From: Sphingopyxis sp. H053
GTDB lineage: Bacteria; Pseudomonadota; Alphaproteobacteria; Sphingomonadales; Sphingomonadaceae
Assembly (NCBI RefSeq): GCF_001468225.1
Contig: NZ_LNRU01000012.1
Coordinates: forward strand, 1 to 64,000
Length of the DNA stretch: 64,000 nt
Direction: 5' to 3'
The notes under the pieces were generated by a model. It worked only from the letters and a program-made list of their open reading frames with translations, ran no database searches and was not told the origin of the DNA. Positions 8,783-15,434 of this stretch are shown here, in pieces. The stretch's first letter is position 1. Every line of letters starts with the position of its first letter. Both the position numbers and the translations under genes were made by a program.

Positions 8783-9817
8783 ATGTCGAGTCCTGCAGCC
8801 GAGGTCGCGCGACGCCTCGCCGACGATGCCGAGGCGGTTTGCCGCCGATATCTCTCCCATGGACGCCGCGAGGGACATTATTGGATGGTCGGTGACGTCC
8901 GTAATTCGCCGGGCCGCAGCCTTTACGTTCGCCTTTCTGGCACCGCCGACGGTCTTCGGTCCGCTGGCAAATGGACCGATGCCGCCAGCGGCGATCATGG
9001 CGATCTTCTCGATGTCATCGCCGCGAGCTGCGGCCATACATCCTTCCGCGACACGCTCGACGAGGCGCGCCGCTTTCTGAGCCTGCCTGCCGTCATGCCC
9101 GGCGACCGAAATCCGGCTCCGCGTAAAGCACCGCGCGGCACCCCCGAGGCCGCCCGCAGGCTATGGGCCGGATCGAAGCCGCTCAGCGGCACCCTTGCCC
9201 GCGCCTATCTGTCTGCCCGCGCGATCGGCGACCTTCGCGATGCCGAATGGCTTCGTTTCCATCCCCATTGCTTCTATCATCCATCCGAGGACGACGCCCC
9301 CGATGTCCGCCGGGCATGGCCCGCCCTGATCGCGGCGATCACTGACGAGGCGGGCAATGTCACCGGAGTCCATCGCACCTGGCTCGACTCGGCCGCCTGC
9401 GACAAGGCGCCGGTTGCCTATCCGCGGCGCGCCATGGGCCAATTGCTCGGTCATGGCGTTCGGTTCGGCACGTCGGCTGCGGTCATGGCGGCGGGCGAAG
9501 GCATCGAAACCATCCTGTCTTTGCGTCAGATCACACCAGCCCTGCCGATGATCGCCGCCCTTTCGGCGGCCCATCTGGGAGCGTTGACCTTCCCGCGCGG
9601 ACTGCAGCGACTGTATGTCGCGCGTGACGACGACCCGGCGGGTGCGGCCGCCTTCGGGACGCTTTGCGACCGAGCCCGGCCGCTCGGCATCGAGGTCATC
9701 GCGCTCGAAGCGGATCGCGGCGACTTCAATGCCGATCTCATGACACTCGGCCGACAGCGAATGATCGGCTCGCTTCGATCCCAGCTCCGGACTGCGGATC
9801 GTTCACTCCTGCTCTGA
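8783..9817 (+). CDS. Toprim-domain protein (DUF7146 type)
   Basis: 344 residues, start ATG preceded by AAGGAGG. The N-terminal region resembles the primase-like zinc-less domain of these proteins (DGLRSAGKWTDAASGDHGDLLDVIA). The C-terminal half is a Toprim domain: the acidic motif AAGEGIETILSLR and the LYVARDDDPAG motif supply the Glu and the Asp cluster that bind metal. Family members are found on phages and conjugative elements and are thought to act in replication or priming. It is the third gene of the DUF932 / ParB / Toprim / DUF2493 backbone. Confidence 0.75.
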   Translation: MSSPAAEVARRLADDAEAVCRRYLSHGRREGHYWMVGDVRNSPGRSLYVRLSGTADGLRSAGKWTDAASGDHGDLLDVIAASCGHTSFRDTLDEARRFLSLPAVMPGDRNPAPRKAPRGTPEAARRLWAGSKPLSGTLARAYLSARAIGDLRDAEWLRFHPHCFYHPSEDDAPDVRRAWPALIAAITDEAGNVTGVHRTWLDSAACDKAPVAYPRRAMGQLLGHGVRFGTSAAVMAAGEGIETILSLRQITPALPMIAALSAAHLGALTFPRGLQRLYVARDDDPAGAAAFGTLCDRARPLGIEVIALEADRGDFNADLMTLGRQRMIGSLRSQLRTADRSLLL

Positions 9818-9940
9818 CGCCTCAGCATCGGCCGGAAGGAGGGCGGGCGAGGGATGGACCGGTGCTGATGCAGCACCACGGGGTGGCCGCGCTCCGGCCT
9901 TCGCAAGAGGGCGACTGCGGCGAACCGTACCGGGCCCGCA

Positions 9941-10020
9941 ATGGCGGGCGGGCGGCTATTTTCCGCCGGGGCGCGCGGCGCCCCTTTGCATCGCGAAACA
10001 AAATAGCCTTCGCCCGCCAT
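9941..10020. repeat. 80-bp imperfect palindrome upstream of the DUF2493 gene
   Basis: Left arm 9941-9962 begins ATGGCGGGCG and ends GGCTATTTT. Right arm 10000-10020 is its near-perfect reverse complement. A second perfect hairpin, GGGGCGC / GCGCCCC (9968-9984), sits inside. It fills the middle of the 317-base gene-free stretch 9818-10134. It could form a cruciform or an RNA stem; no function is assigned. Confidence 0.6.
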
Positions 10021-10134
10021 CCTCCGCCTTCGGCTTCGGCCGCGGCCGGGGCCGCGGTGCAGTTCGGTACGGCGCGCCGCGAGGGGTCGCCGCGAAGGCC
10101 GCGCGAGCGCGGCAAAACCCGACTGGAGACGATC

Positions 10135-11067
10135 ATGTTGAGCCCCACCGAACCCGCCGACGATCCTGCCGAAGCCGGCGCCACCCATCTCCTCCTTCAG
10201 GAGATGCAACTCTTCGGACATCGCCCCTTCGAAGACGAACCCGACCCGCGCCCGCTGCCCGATGCCCGCCTGGCGGCCGGCGCTGTCGCCGACATATTCG
10301 ATGCCCTTGTCGGCTGTCTCGACGATACGCGGATCGAGCCCGATCTCGAAGAGCTCCTCTGGAACGTCGTCAACCTCTTCCACCGCGCGGGGGAGCGGGT
10401 CGAACGCAGCCTCGACGACAATGAACAGGCGCAACGCCGAGCCCAGCGCGAACAGGACGGGAGCGAGATCCGGTCGGTCGAGCTCGAACGCCTCGTGCAG
10501 CAGGGGATCAGCCTGATCGAACGGCGCGATGCGATGGAATTCTTCCGCGAAAGCGCCGCCGAACAATTTCGGACCCACTGCCGCAAGGCCTGGTCACCGC
10601 GCACCGGATCGCGCGCGCATCACCGGTCGATGACCGCGGCGATGATCGACAGCCGTGACTTTCTCGACGCGCGGTTGCGCCAGAAAGCGGCTGCACTTCT
10701 TCCCGAGGGCACGCGCATCCTGTTCACCGGCGGCGCTGATGTCGACGATCATAGGGCGATCTGGGATGCTCTCGATCGCGCACGCGACCGCCATCCCGAT
10801 ATGATCCTGCTCCATGGGGCAACGCCGACGGGGGCCGAACGCATCGCCGCCTGCTGGGCCGAAACCCGCAAGGTGACGCAGGTGGCCTTCCGTCCCGACT
10901 GGAGCCGGCATGGCAAGTCCGCGCCGTTCAAGCGCAACGACCGGATGCTCGAAGCACTGCCGGTCGGGGTCATCATCTTCCCCGGCACCGGCATCCAGGA
11001 CAATCTCGCCGACAAGGCTGCGAAGATCGGCCTTCCGGTCTGGGATTTTCGCAAGCGGGGCCGATGA
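10135..11067 (+). CDS. DUF2493 (YspA/SLOG-like) protein
   Basis: 310 residues. The N-terminal 170 residues are helical and acidic with no recognised domain. The C-terminal part is DUF2493, a Rossmann-like SLOG fold: ILFTGGADVDDHRAIWDAL, LLHGATPTGAERIAACWA, then VIIFPGTGIQDNLADKA. SLOG proteins bind nucleotides or nucleotide-derived ligands, and DUF2493 members are frequent on plasmids and ICEs. Here the gene closes the maintenance block and lies just left of the quorum-sensing genes. The ATG at 10135 follows a short GGAGA. Confidence 0.75.
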   Translation: MLSPTEPADDPAEAGATHLLLQEMQLFGHRPFEDEPDPRPLPDARLAAGAVADIFDALVGCLDDTRIEPDLEELLWNVVNLFHRAGERVERSLDDNEQAQRRAQREQDGSEIRSVELERLVQQGISLIERRDAMEFFRESAAEQFRTHCRKAWSPRTGSRAHHRSMTAAMIDSRDFLDARLRQKAAALLPEGTRILFTGGADVDDHRAIWDALDRARDRHPDMILLHGATPTGAERIAACWAETRKVTQVAFRPDWSRHGKSAPFKRNDRMLEALPVGVIIFPGTGIQDNLADKAAKIGLPVWDFRKRGR

Positions 11068-11124
11068 CAGCCGTCGGGCATTCGGACGCTTTCGGCAAAA
11101 TGGCCCCAATCTGGTTCTATCTCC

Positions 11125-11147
11125 CGAATATAATTGAAATATATTCG
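11125..11147. promoter_or_regulatory. AT-rich inverted repeat CGAATATA-N7-TATATTCG
   Basis: A perfect 8-bp inverted repeat (11125-11132 and 11140-11147) with a 7-base spacer stands out in GC-rich DNA. It lies between the DUF2493 stop and the luxR start, about 160 bases before the latter. The GAATAT half-site recurs at 14306-14320. It could be a regulator operator. The rest of 11068-11309 shows nothing further. Confidence 0.45.
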
Positions 11148-11309
11148 TAACATCCGCAAATTTACATCATTGTAGATCGCTATGACCAGCGGCGATCACC
11201 CGTCGCCGGCGGGACGGCCCATTGAGAGGGCACCGCTCGCAGGCCATGACGAGGAGCAGGGACGGTCGGCCGACTTGGCGACGACTGCCGTCCGCTGCCA
11301 TGGGTCGCA

Positions 11310-12053
11310 ATGCCGACGATGGACGCTGCGCATGCTTTTGCGCTCGACGTCACGCGGGTGAAGGATGCGGCGGGTCTGGCCGATCTGCTGGCGGAGGCCT
11401 GCGCGCGCATGGGCTGTTCCTGGTTCGCGCTGAGCCACCATGTCGATTTCCTCGCGGCTCCCGACAGGGGTGTTCGCGTCCACAACTATCCCGAGGATTG
11501 GGCCCGCTGGTTTGACGAGCGCGGCCTAGGGCTTACCGATCCGGTGCATCGCGCCAGTCACCGCAGTCTCGAGGGTTTCTTCTGGCGCAACATGAAGCCG
11601 CTTTCGGGCGAACGCCCCGAGGACGAACTGGTTCTCAGTGAGGCGCAGCGGCACGGAATAGGAGACGGGCTTACCATACCGGCGCATATTCCTGGCGAGG
11701 CGCATGGTTCGGTGTCCTTCGCCTGGACGCCGGGGATCGCCGCGAATGATATGGCGCTCCTCTTTGCCCGAATGATCGGTGGGCCAGCCTTCGAAGCCGC
11801 GCGGCTGCTCGCCAATCCCGAACTCGCGCAGGTCGGGCCGCGGCTGACGGACCGCCAGCGCGAATGTCTGATCTTGTCCGCCAAAGGCAACAGTGCCCCG
11901 AAGGTTGGACGCATCCTCGATCTCAGTCCCGACACGGTTCGCGAGCATCTTCGCAACGCGCGGCAGCGTTACGACGCGAATGGTGGGATCACGCTGACGG
12001 TGCGCGCGCTTTATGCCGGCGACCTCAGCTACGAGGATATCGCCAAGCGCTGA
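11310..12053 (+). CDS. LuxR-family autoinducer-binding regulator
   Basis: 247 residues. The N-terminal AHL-binding domain shows the signature positions of TraR-type proteins: W in DWARWFDE, the DP pair in LTDPV, W in GFFW, and Gly in GIGDG. The C-terminal GerE-type helix-turn-helix is LTDRQRECLILSAKG...SPDTVREHLRNA. It lies 91 bases upstream of an AHL synthase gene, forming a LuxR/LuxI pair. In ICEMlSymR7A such a pair drives element transfer through FseA; the same wiring here is an inference. The start could also be the internal ATG three codons later. Confidence 0.85.
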   Translation: MPTMDAAHAFALDVTRVKDAAGLADLLAEACARMGCSWFALSHHVDFLAAPDRGVRVHNYPEDWARWFDERGLGLTDPVHRASHRSLEGFFWRNMKPLSGERPEDELVLSEAQRHGIGDGLTIPAHIPGEAHGSVSFAWTPGIAANDMALLFARMIGGPAFEAARLLANPELAQVGPRLTDRQRECLILSAKGNSAPKVGRILDLSPDTVREHLRNARQRYDANGGITLTVRALYAGDLSYEDIAKR

Positions 12054-12118
12054 ACTTTTTTCGCCGACACCCCCCGATCGTGCTATGGTGGAGTGGCAAA
12101 AAGCCGTTCAATTGGATG

Positions 12119-12138
12119 GTCTCTTTCGAAAAGGAGAC
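12119..12138 (+). promoter_or_regulatory. hairpin that covers the luxI ribosome-binding site
   Basis: An 8-bp stem with a CGAA tetraloop. The 5' arm GTCTCTTT (12119-12126) pairs with AAGGAGAC (12131-12138), which contains the AAGGAG Shine-Dalgarno sequence 8 bases before the luxI ATG. As RNA it would sequester the ribosome-binding site. One pair is G-U. Confidence 0.55.
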
Positions 12139-12144
12139 ACATCC

Positions 12145-12762
12145 ATGCTTTCGGTAATCGACCATTCCAACCGCGCGCACGAGCATCAATTGCTCCGCGC
12201 GATGTTCGAGGCGCGTAAGCGCGTCTTCATCGATCTTCTGAAATGGGACCTGCCGGTGCTCGCCGACCGGTTCGAGATCGATCATTTCGACGATCCCCAT
12301 GCGACCTATCTGATCGTCGGCGATCAGGAGGGCGGGCATCTCGCCTCGGCGCGCCTCCTTCCCACCACGCGCCCGGCTCTTCTCGATGGTCTCTTCCCCG
12401 GCCTCGTCGACGGCATCCCGCCGTCCGGCCCCGACATCTTCGAGATCACGCGCTTCTGCCTGTCGCCGGGGATCGGTGCGCGCCAGCGCCGCACCGCGCG
12501 CGACACGCTTCTTGTCGGGCTGGTAGACTATGCGCTCGCCAACGGCATCCGCTCCTACACCGGCGTCGCAGAGCTCGACTGGTTCGCTCAGATCCGGACC
12601 TTTGGCTGGGACTGCAAGGCGCTCGGCGAAGCCGGCATTTACGACGGCCGCGCGCTGACCTCGCTGCGGATCGAGATCGACGCCGACACCCCCGCAAGGC
12701 TCAAGTCGGCGGGGATTGTTTCGGGCAGCGCTGCGACGCCGGTCGCGGCCAATGCAGCGTGA
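12145..12762 (+). CDS. acyl-homoserine-lactone synthase (LuxI family)
   Basis: 205 residues. It carries the invariant LuxI-family residues: Arg and Phe in ARKRVF, Trp in LKWDLP, the Asp pair in EIDHFDD, Arg in ASARLLPTT, and Glu and Arg in FEITRFCL. It makes an N-acyl-homoserine lactone from SAM and an acyl donor; the acyl chain cannot be predicted here. The start is preceded by AAGGAG lying in a hairpin. The dioxygenase-like gene follows after 13 bases, so luxI, the dioxygenase gene and the GntR gene probably form one operon. Confidence 0.88.
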   Translation: MLSVIDHSNRAHEHQLLRAMFEARKRVFIDLLKWDLPVLADRFEIDHFDDPHATYLIVGDQEGGHLASARLLPTTRPALLDGLFPGLVDGIPPSGPDIFEITRFCLSPGIGARQRRTARDTLLVGLVDYALANGIRSYTGVAELDWFAQIRTFGWDCKALGEAGIYDGRALTSLRIEIDADTPARLKSAGIVSGSAATPVAANAA

Positions 12763-12775
12763 AAGGAGCGGGACC

Positions 12776-13687
12776 ATGATTACCGATATCGCTCCAGTCG
12801 ATAGCCACCAGCCGCCCTCTGCTTCGATGCGGGCGCTCAAGGAAAACGGCTACGCGATCGTTCGCGAAGCCGTTCCCGCCGAGCTGATCGCGGCGATCGA
12901 TCGCGACCTCGATCCGCGATACGCCGCGACGCCCTTTTGCGAGGGCGGCTTCTATGGGACACGCACCAAGCGCTTCGGCCGCCTGCTCATCCGCTCGCCG
13001 CATGTTGGCGCATTGGTCATGAACCCGGCGATCCTCGCCCTCGCCGAGGCCGCGCTCGGCGACTGGTGTGAGCGCATCCAGCTCAATCTCGCCCAAGCGA
13101 TTGAGCTGCATCCGGGAGCGCTTCCGCAATTCCCGCACCGCGATCAAGATATGTGGCAGGGCACACTCGGTGAGGTCGAATATCTCGTGAATGTGATGTG
13201 GCCGCTGACGCCCTTCACCACCGAGAATGGCGCCACGATCATCTGGCCGAAAAGCCATGGGCTCGAGGCGCTCATCGAGGAACCGGCGGAGGAGCCGATC
13301 ATTGCCGAGACCATGCCGGGCGATGCCATCGTCTTCCTGGGTTCGACGCTCCACGGAGCCGGCGGCAATTGCAGCGCGTCGGTGCGGCGCGGGATCATCA
13401 TCAGCTACTGCCTTGGCTGGCTGAAACCATATGAGAACCAGTGGCTCGCCTATCCACCCGACGTCGCGAAGGACTTTCCGCCGGAGCTGGCGGCCTTGAC
13501 CGGCTATGTACAGCATCGCCCAAACCTCGGCAACTTCGAGGGCCAGTGTCCCTCGATCCTGTTCCGCGGCTATCCCCCCGACCCGATCGCAGCCGTTGAT
13601 GCGCTCCGGCCCGACCAGCAGGCGCTTCTTGCCGACTATATCGGCGACCAAAGATCGGCGGGCGGAGACGGGACGCTCGCGGCATGA
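12776..13687 (+). CDS. phytanoyl-CoA dioxygenase (PhyH) family protein
   Basis: 303 residues. A Fe(II)/2-oxoglutarate oxygenase of the PhyH family: iron ligands HRD (FPHRDQDMWQ), the distal His in STLHGAGGN, and the 2-oxoglutarate Arg in VRRGIII. The start has AAAGGAG upstream. It sits between luxI and a GntR gene, joined to the latter by an ATGA overlap. It might modify a signal, or tailor the lasso peptide encoded just downstream (PhyH-type enzymes hydroxylate small molecules and peptides). Both roles are guesses from position. Confidence 0.75.
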   Translation: MITDIAPVDSHQPPSASMRALKENGYAIVREAVPAELIAAIDRDLDPRYAATPFCEGGFYGTRTKRFGRLLIRSPHVGALVMNPAILALAEAALGDWCERIQLNLAQAIELHPGALPQFPHRDQDMWQGTLGEVEYLVNVMWPLTPFTTENGATIIWPKSHGLEALIEEPAEEPIIAETMPGDAIVFLGSTLHGAGGNCSASVRRGIIISYCLGWLKPYENQWLAYPPDVAKDFPPELAALTGYVQHRPNLGNFEGQCPSILFRGYPPDPIAAVDALRPDQQALLADYIGDQRSAGGDGTLAA

Positions 13688-14322
13688 GCCCGGGCACCAC
13701 GATGGAGCGGGTCTATCTGGACCTCAAGGCGCGTATCCTGTCGGGCACCTATCCGCCCGGTACGCGCCTCGAGGCGGCGCAGCTCGCAAAGTCGCTGGCG
13801 GCCAGCGCTACCCCCGTTCGCGATGCCCTGTATCGCCTGTCGGGCGAGCGGATCATCGAGAGCTGGCATCAGGAGGGGTTTCGGCAGCCCCTTCTTAATG
13901 AGGCGGATTTGGTCGAACTCTATTGGTGGACCGGCGCCCTTCTCTCGCTGGCGTTGAAGGGGAGGACGCCGAGGCCCGATTTGCCAGGCGGACTGATCTC
14001 GCTCGCGAATCACCAGGCCTATCCTGAGGGGCTCAATGGCCTCTTCCGGACCATCGCAATCGGCAGCAGCAACGGCGAACTTCGCGCTACCATCATCAAT
14101 TGTGTCGAGCGAAGCATGACAATCCGCACATTGGAGGTTCGTGTCGATGGGTCTGTGGGCGACGCGCTCACGGCGATGGCGGACGATTACCGGTTCGGTC
14201 GATGGAGCGCTTTACGCAGTAAAATCACGCGCTTCCATCGCCGCCGCGCGTCATATGCCGGCCGCGTCGCGGCCGAAATCCGGCGCCGGTCCGAGCCGCT
14301 GGATAATATTCGGAGAATATGA
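13684..14322 (+). CDS. GntR-family transcriptional regulator (FCD-like)
   Basis: 212 residues. The N-terminal GntR winged helix is clear (MERVYLDLKARILSGTYPPG, then AASATPVRDALYRLSGE). The C-terminal part is helical and shorter than a full FCD domain, with weak family motifs. It overlaps the dioxygenase gene by ATGA and ends 82 bases before the first lasso precursor. A palindrome overlapping its 3' end may be its own operator, which would make it the local regulator of the lasso genes. This is inferred. Confidence 0.7.
   Translation: MSPGTTMERVYLDLKARILSGTYPPGTRLEAAQLAKSLAASATPVRDALYRLSGERIIESWHQEGFRQPLLNEADLVELYWWTGALLSLALKGRTPRPDLPGGLISLANHQAYPEGLNGLFRTIAIGSSNGELRATIINCVERSMTIRTLEVRVDGSVGDALTAMADDYRFGRWSALRSKITRFHRRRASYAGRVAAEIRRRSEPLDNIRRI
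14306..14320. promoter_or_regulatory. palindrome ATATTC-GGA-GAATAT before the lasso genes
   Basis: A perfect 6-bp inverted repeat with a 3-base spacer, overlapping the last codons of the GntR gene and lying 85 bases upstream of the first precursor ATG. Its half-site matches the repeat at 11125-11147, though the arms face the opposite way. Candidate operator in the lasso promoter region. Confidence 0.4.
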
Positions 14323-14404
14323 GTCGTATTAAATTCCTATACGGCGCGGCCTCCCTAGCTTCGAGAGGGCCGCAATTCCGCGGCAATCATGGAAGGAAGC
14401 GATC

Positions 14405-14527
14405 ATGGACCGCGAACTCAATGAGTTGATCGAACTCGGCAGCGTTACCGGCGACACCGCGGGCAGCGAAGACGTCGGCATCGAAACGAACGGCAAGTTC
14501 AAGCCGCTCGGACTCAGCCAGGACTGA
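14405..14527 (+). CDS. lasso peptide precursor 1
   Basis: 40 residues, preceded by GGAAGG. The leader is residues 1-19, ending ELGSVTGDTA with Thr at position -2 of the cleavage site, the hallmark of lasso leaders. The predicted core starts at Gly20: ring GSEDVGIE closed between Gly1 and Glu8, then tail TNGKFKPLGLSQD. Total core 21 residues. Length, leader motif and core plan match precursor 2. B and C enzymes follow on the same strand, and an isopeptidase is encoded next to them. The product is a class II-type lasso peptide (N-terminal Gly, no Cys). Cleavage and ring size are predicted from motif, not shown. Confidence 0.85.
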   Translation: MDRELNELIELGSVTGDTAGSEDVGIETNGKFKPLGLSQD

Positions 14528-14535
14528 CCAGCGCT

Positions 14536-14564
14536 CCGGGGACCGGCCCGAGGCCGGCCCCCGG
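14536..14564 (+). terminator. strong hairpin after lasso precursor 1 (attenuator or stabiliser)
   Basis: Arms CCGGGGACCGGCC (14536-14548) and GGCCGGCCCCCGG (14552-14564) pair over 13 positions with one mismatch and a 3-base loop. It begins 9 bases after the precursor stop. There is no long U tract, so partial termination or mRNA stabilisation is likelier than full termination. Confidence 0.6.
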
Positions 14565-14595
14565 TCGTTTCCTTGTGTCTGAGAAGGGAAGCAAC

Positions 14596-14718
14596 ATGGA
14601 ACGCGATAACGACACGCTCGTCGAACTCGGCTCGGTCTCCGGTGACACCGCCGGCGACTGGGGCCTGTATGTCGAAGCCGGCGGCCGTATGCCGACGCCC
14701 GGTCTCGTCCAGGACTGA
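14596..14718 (+). CDS. lasso peptide precursor 2
   Basis: 40 residues, preceded by AGAAGGGAAG. The leader (1-19) ends ELGSVSGDTA, almost identical to precursor 1, with Thr at -2. The predicted core is ring GDWGLYVE, closed Gly1 to Glu8, plus tail AGGRMPTPGLVQD. Total 21 residues. The two cores share the end GLxQD and the ring size but otherwise differ strongly, so one enzyme set should make two distinct lassos. A candidate steric plug is Arg or Met in the tail; which residue acts is not predictable. Confidence 0.85.
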   Translation: MERDNDTLVELGSVSGDTAGDWGLYVEAGGRMPTPGLVQD

Positions 14719-14727
14719 CTGGTGTAT

Positions 14728-14759
14728 CCGGGAGCCGTCCAGCATCGAGCGGCTCCCGG
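14728..14759 (+). terminator. hairpin after lasso precursor 2
   Basis: Perfect 10-bp arms CCGGGAGCCG (14728-14737) and CGGCTCCCGG (14750-14759) with a 12-base loop, 9 bases after the stop and 15 bases before the B gene. No U tract follows. It probably sets the ratio of precursor to enzyme transcripts. Confidence 0.6.
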
Positions 14760-14774
14760 GTCTCGCGCGGCGCC

Positions 14775-15434
14775 ATGACGACCGGCTGGAAACTGGCAAC
14801 CGGAACGGGCTATTGCGAAGTCGACGGAGATCTCGTCTTCCTCGACCTTGTCCGGGACAAATATTTCGCGCTGCGCGGGCAAGACCGCGCGGCCTTCGAG
14901 CGGCTTCGGGCAGGCGAGCCGAACGACAGCGAGGCGATGGGGCGTCTTGTGGCGACAGGATTCCTCGCACGGTCGAGCGAGCCGACGAAGCTCGATCCGG
15001 CCTCGCCTCACATTCCGGCCAACGATTTGTCGGCGGTCGCCGACGGACCGACATCGCTCCGCATGGGTTTCGCAGCGTCCCGCGCGCTGCGCTGGGCAAG
15101 ACGTTCGATGCGGCCAAACCGGATCGCGTCAACGGTGGAAGCCATGCGGAACGCAAAGCTTCGGCTCGGCGTGCCGGGCGCCGAAGCGGCGGTTCGGGGC
15201 ATCGCTTCATCCTATGCAGCATCGCGCTGGATGGCGCGGACCCCGCCACGATGTTTGATCGACGCGCTAGCGCTCGACCACATCCTCCTGTCGCACGGCC
15301 TAGGCGCGCGGCTGGTTTTTGGGGTGCGTCTCAGCCCCTTTGCCGCACATTGCTGGTTACAGAGTCCCGGCGCGGTGTTGACCGGAACCTCGGCCGAGGC
15401 CCGCAACTTCACACCAATATTGGCGATCGGATGA
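14775..15434 (+). CDS. lasso peptide leader peptidase / RRE fusion (B protein)
   Basis: 219 residues. The N-terminal 70 residues are a PqqD-like RiPP recognition element (DGDLVFLDLVRDKYFALRG). The C-terminal 140 residues form a transglutaminase-like Cys protease: Cys160 in PPRCLIDALAL and His192 in AAHCWLQ. The acidic third residue is not obvious. It binds the leader and removes it before cyclisation. This is the fused B1-B2 arrangement found in proteobacterial clusters. It overlaps the C gene by ATGA. Confidence 0.85.
   Translation: MTTGWKLATGTGYCEVDGDLVFLDLVRDKYFALRGQDRAAFERLRAGEPNDSEAMGRLVATGFLARSSEPTKLDPASPHIPANDLSAVADGPTSLRMGFAASRALRWARRSMRPNRIASTVEAMRNAKLRLGVPGAEAAVRGIASSYAASRWMARTPPRCLIDALALDHILLSHGLGARLVFGVRLSPFAAHCWLQSPGAVLTGTSAEARNFTPILAIG

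Noticed and set aside
14573-15430. Upstream extension of the lasso C gene frame
   Set aside because: It runs antiparallel in meaning over the second precursor and B gene; ATG 15431 overlaps the B stop as expected.
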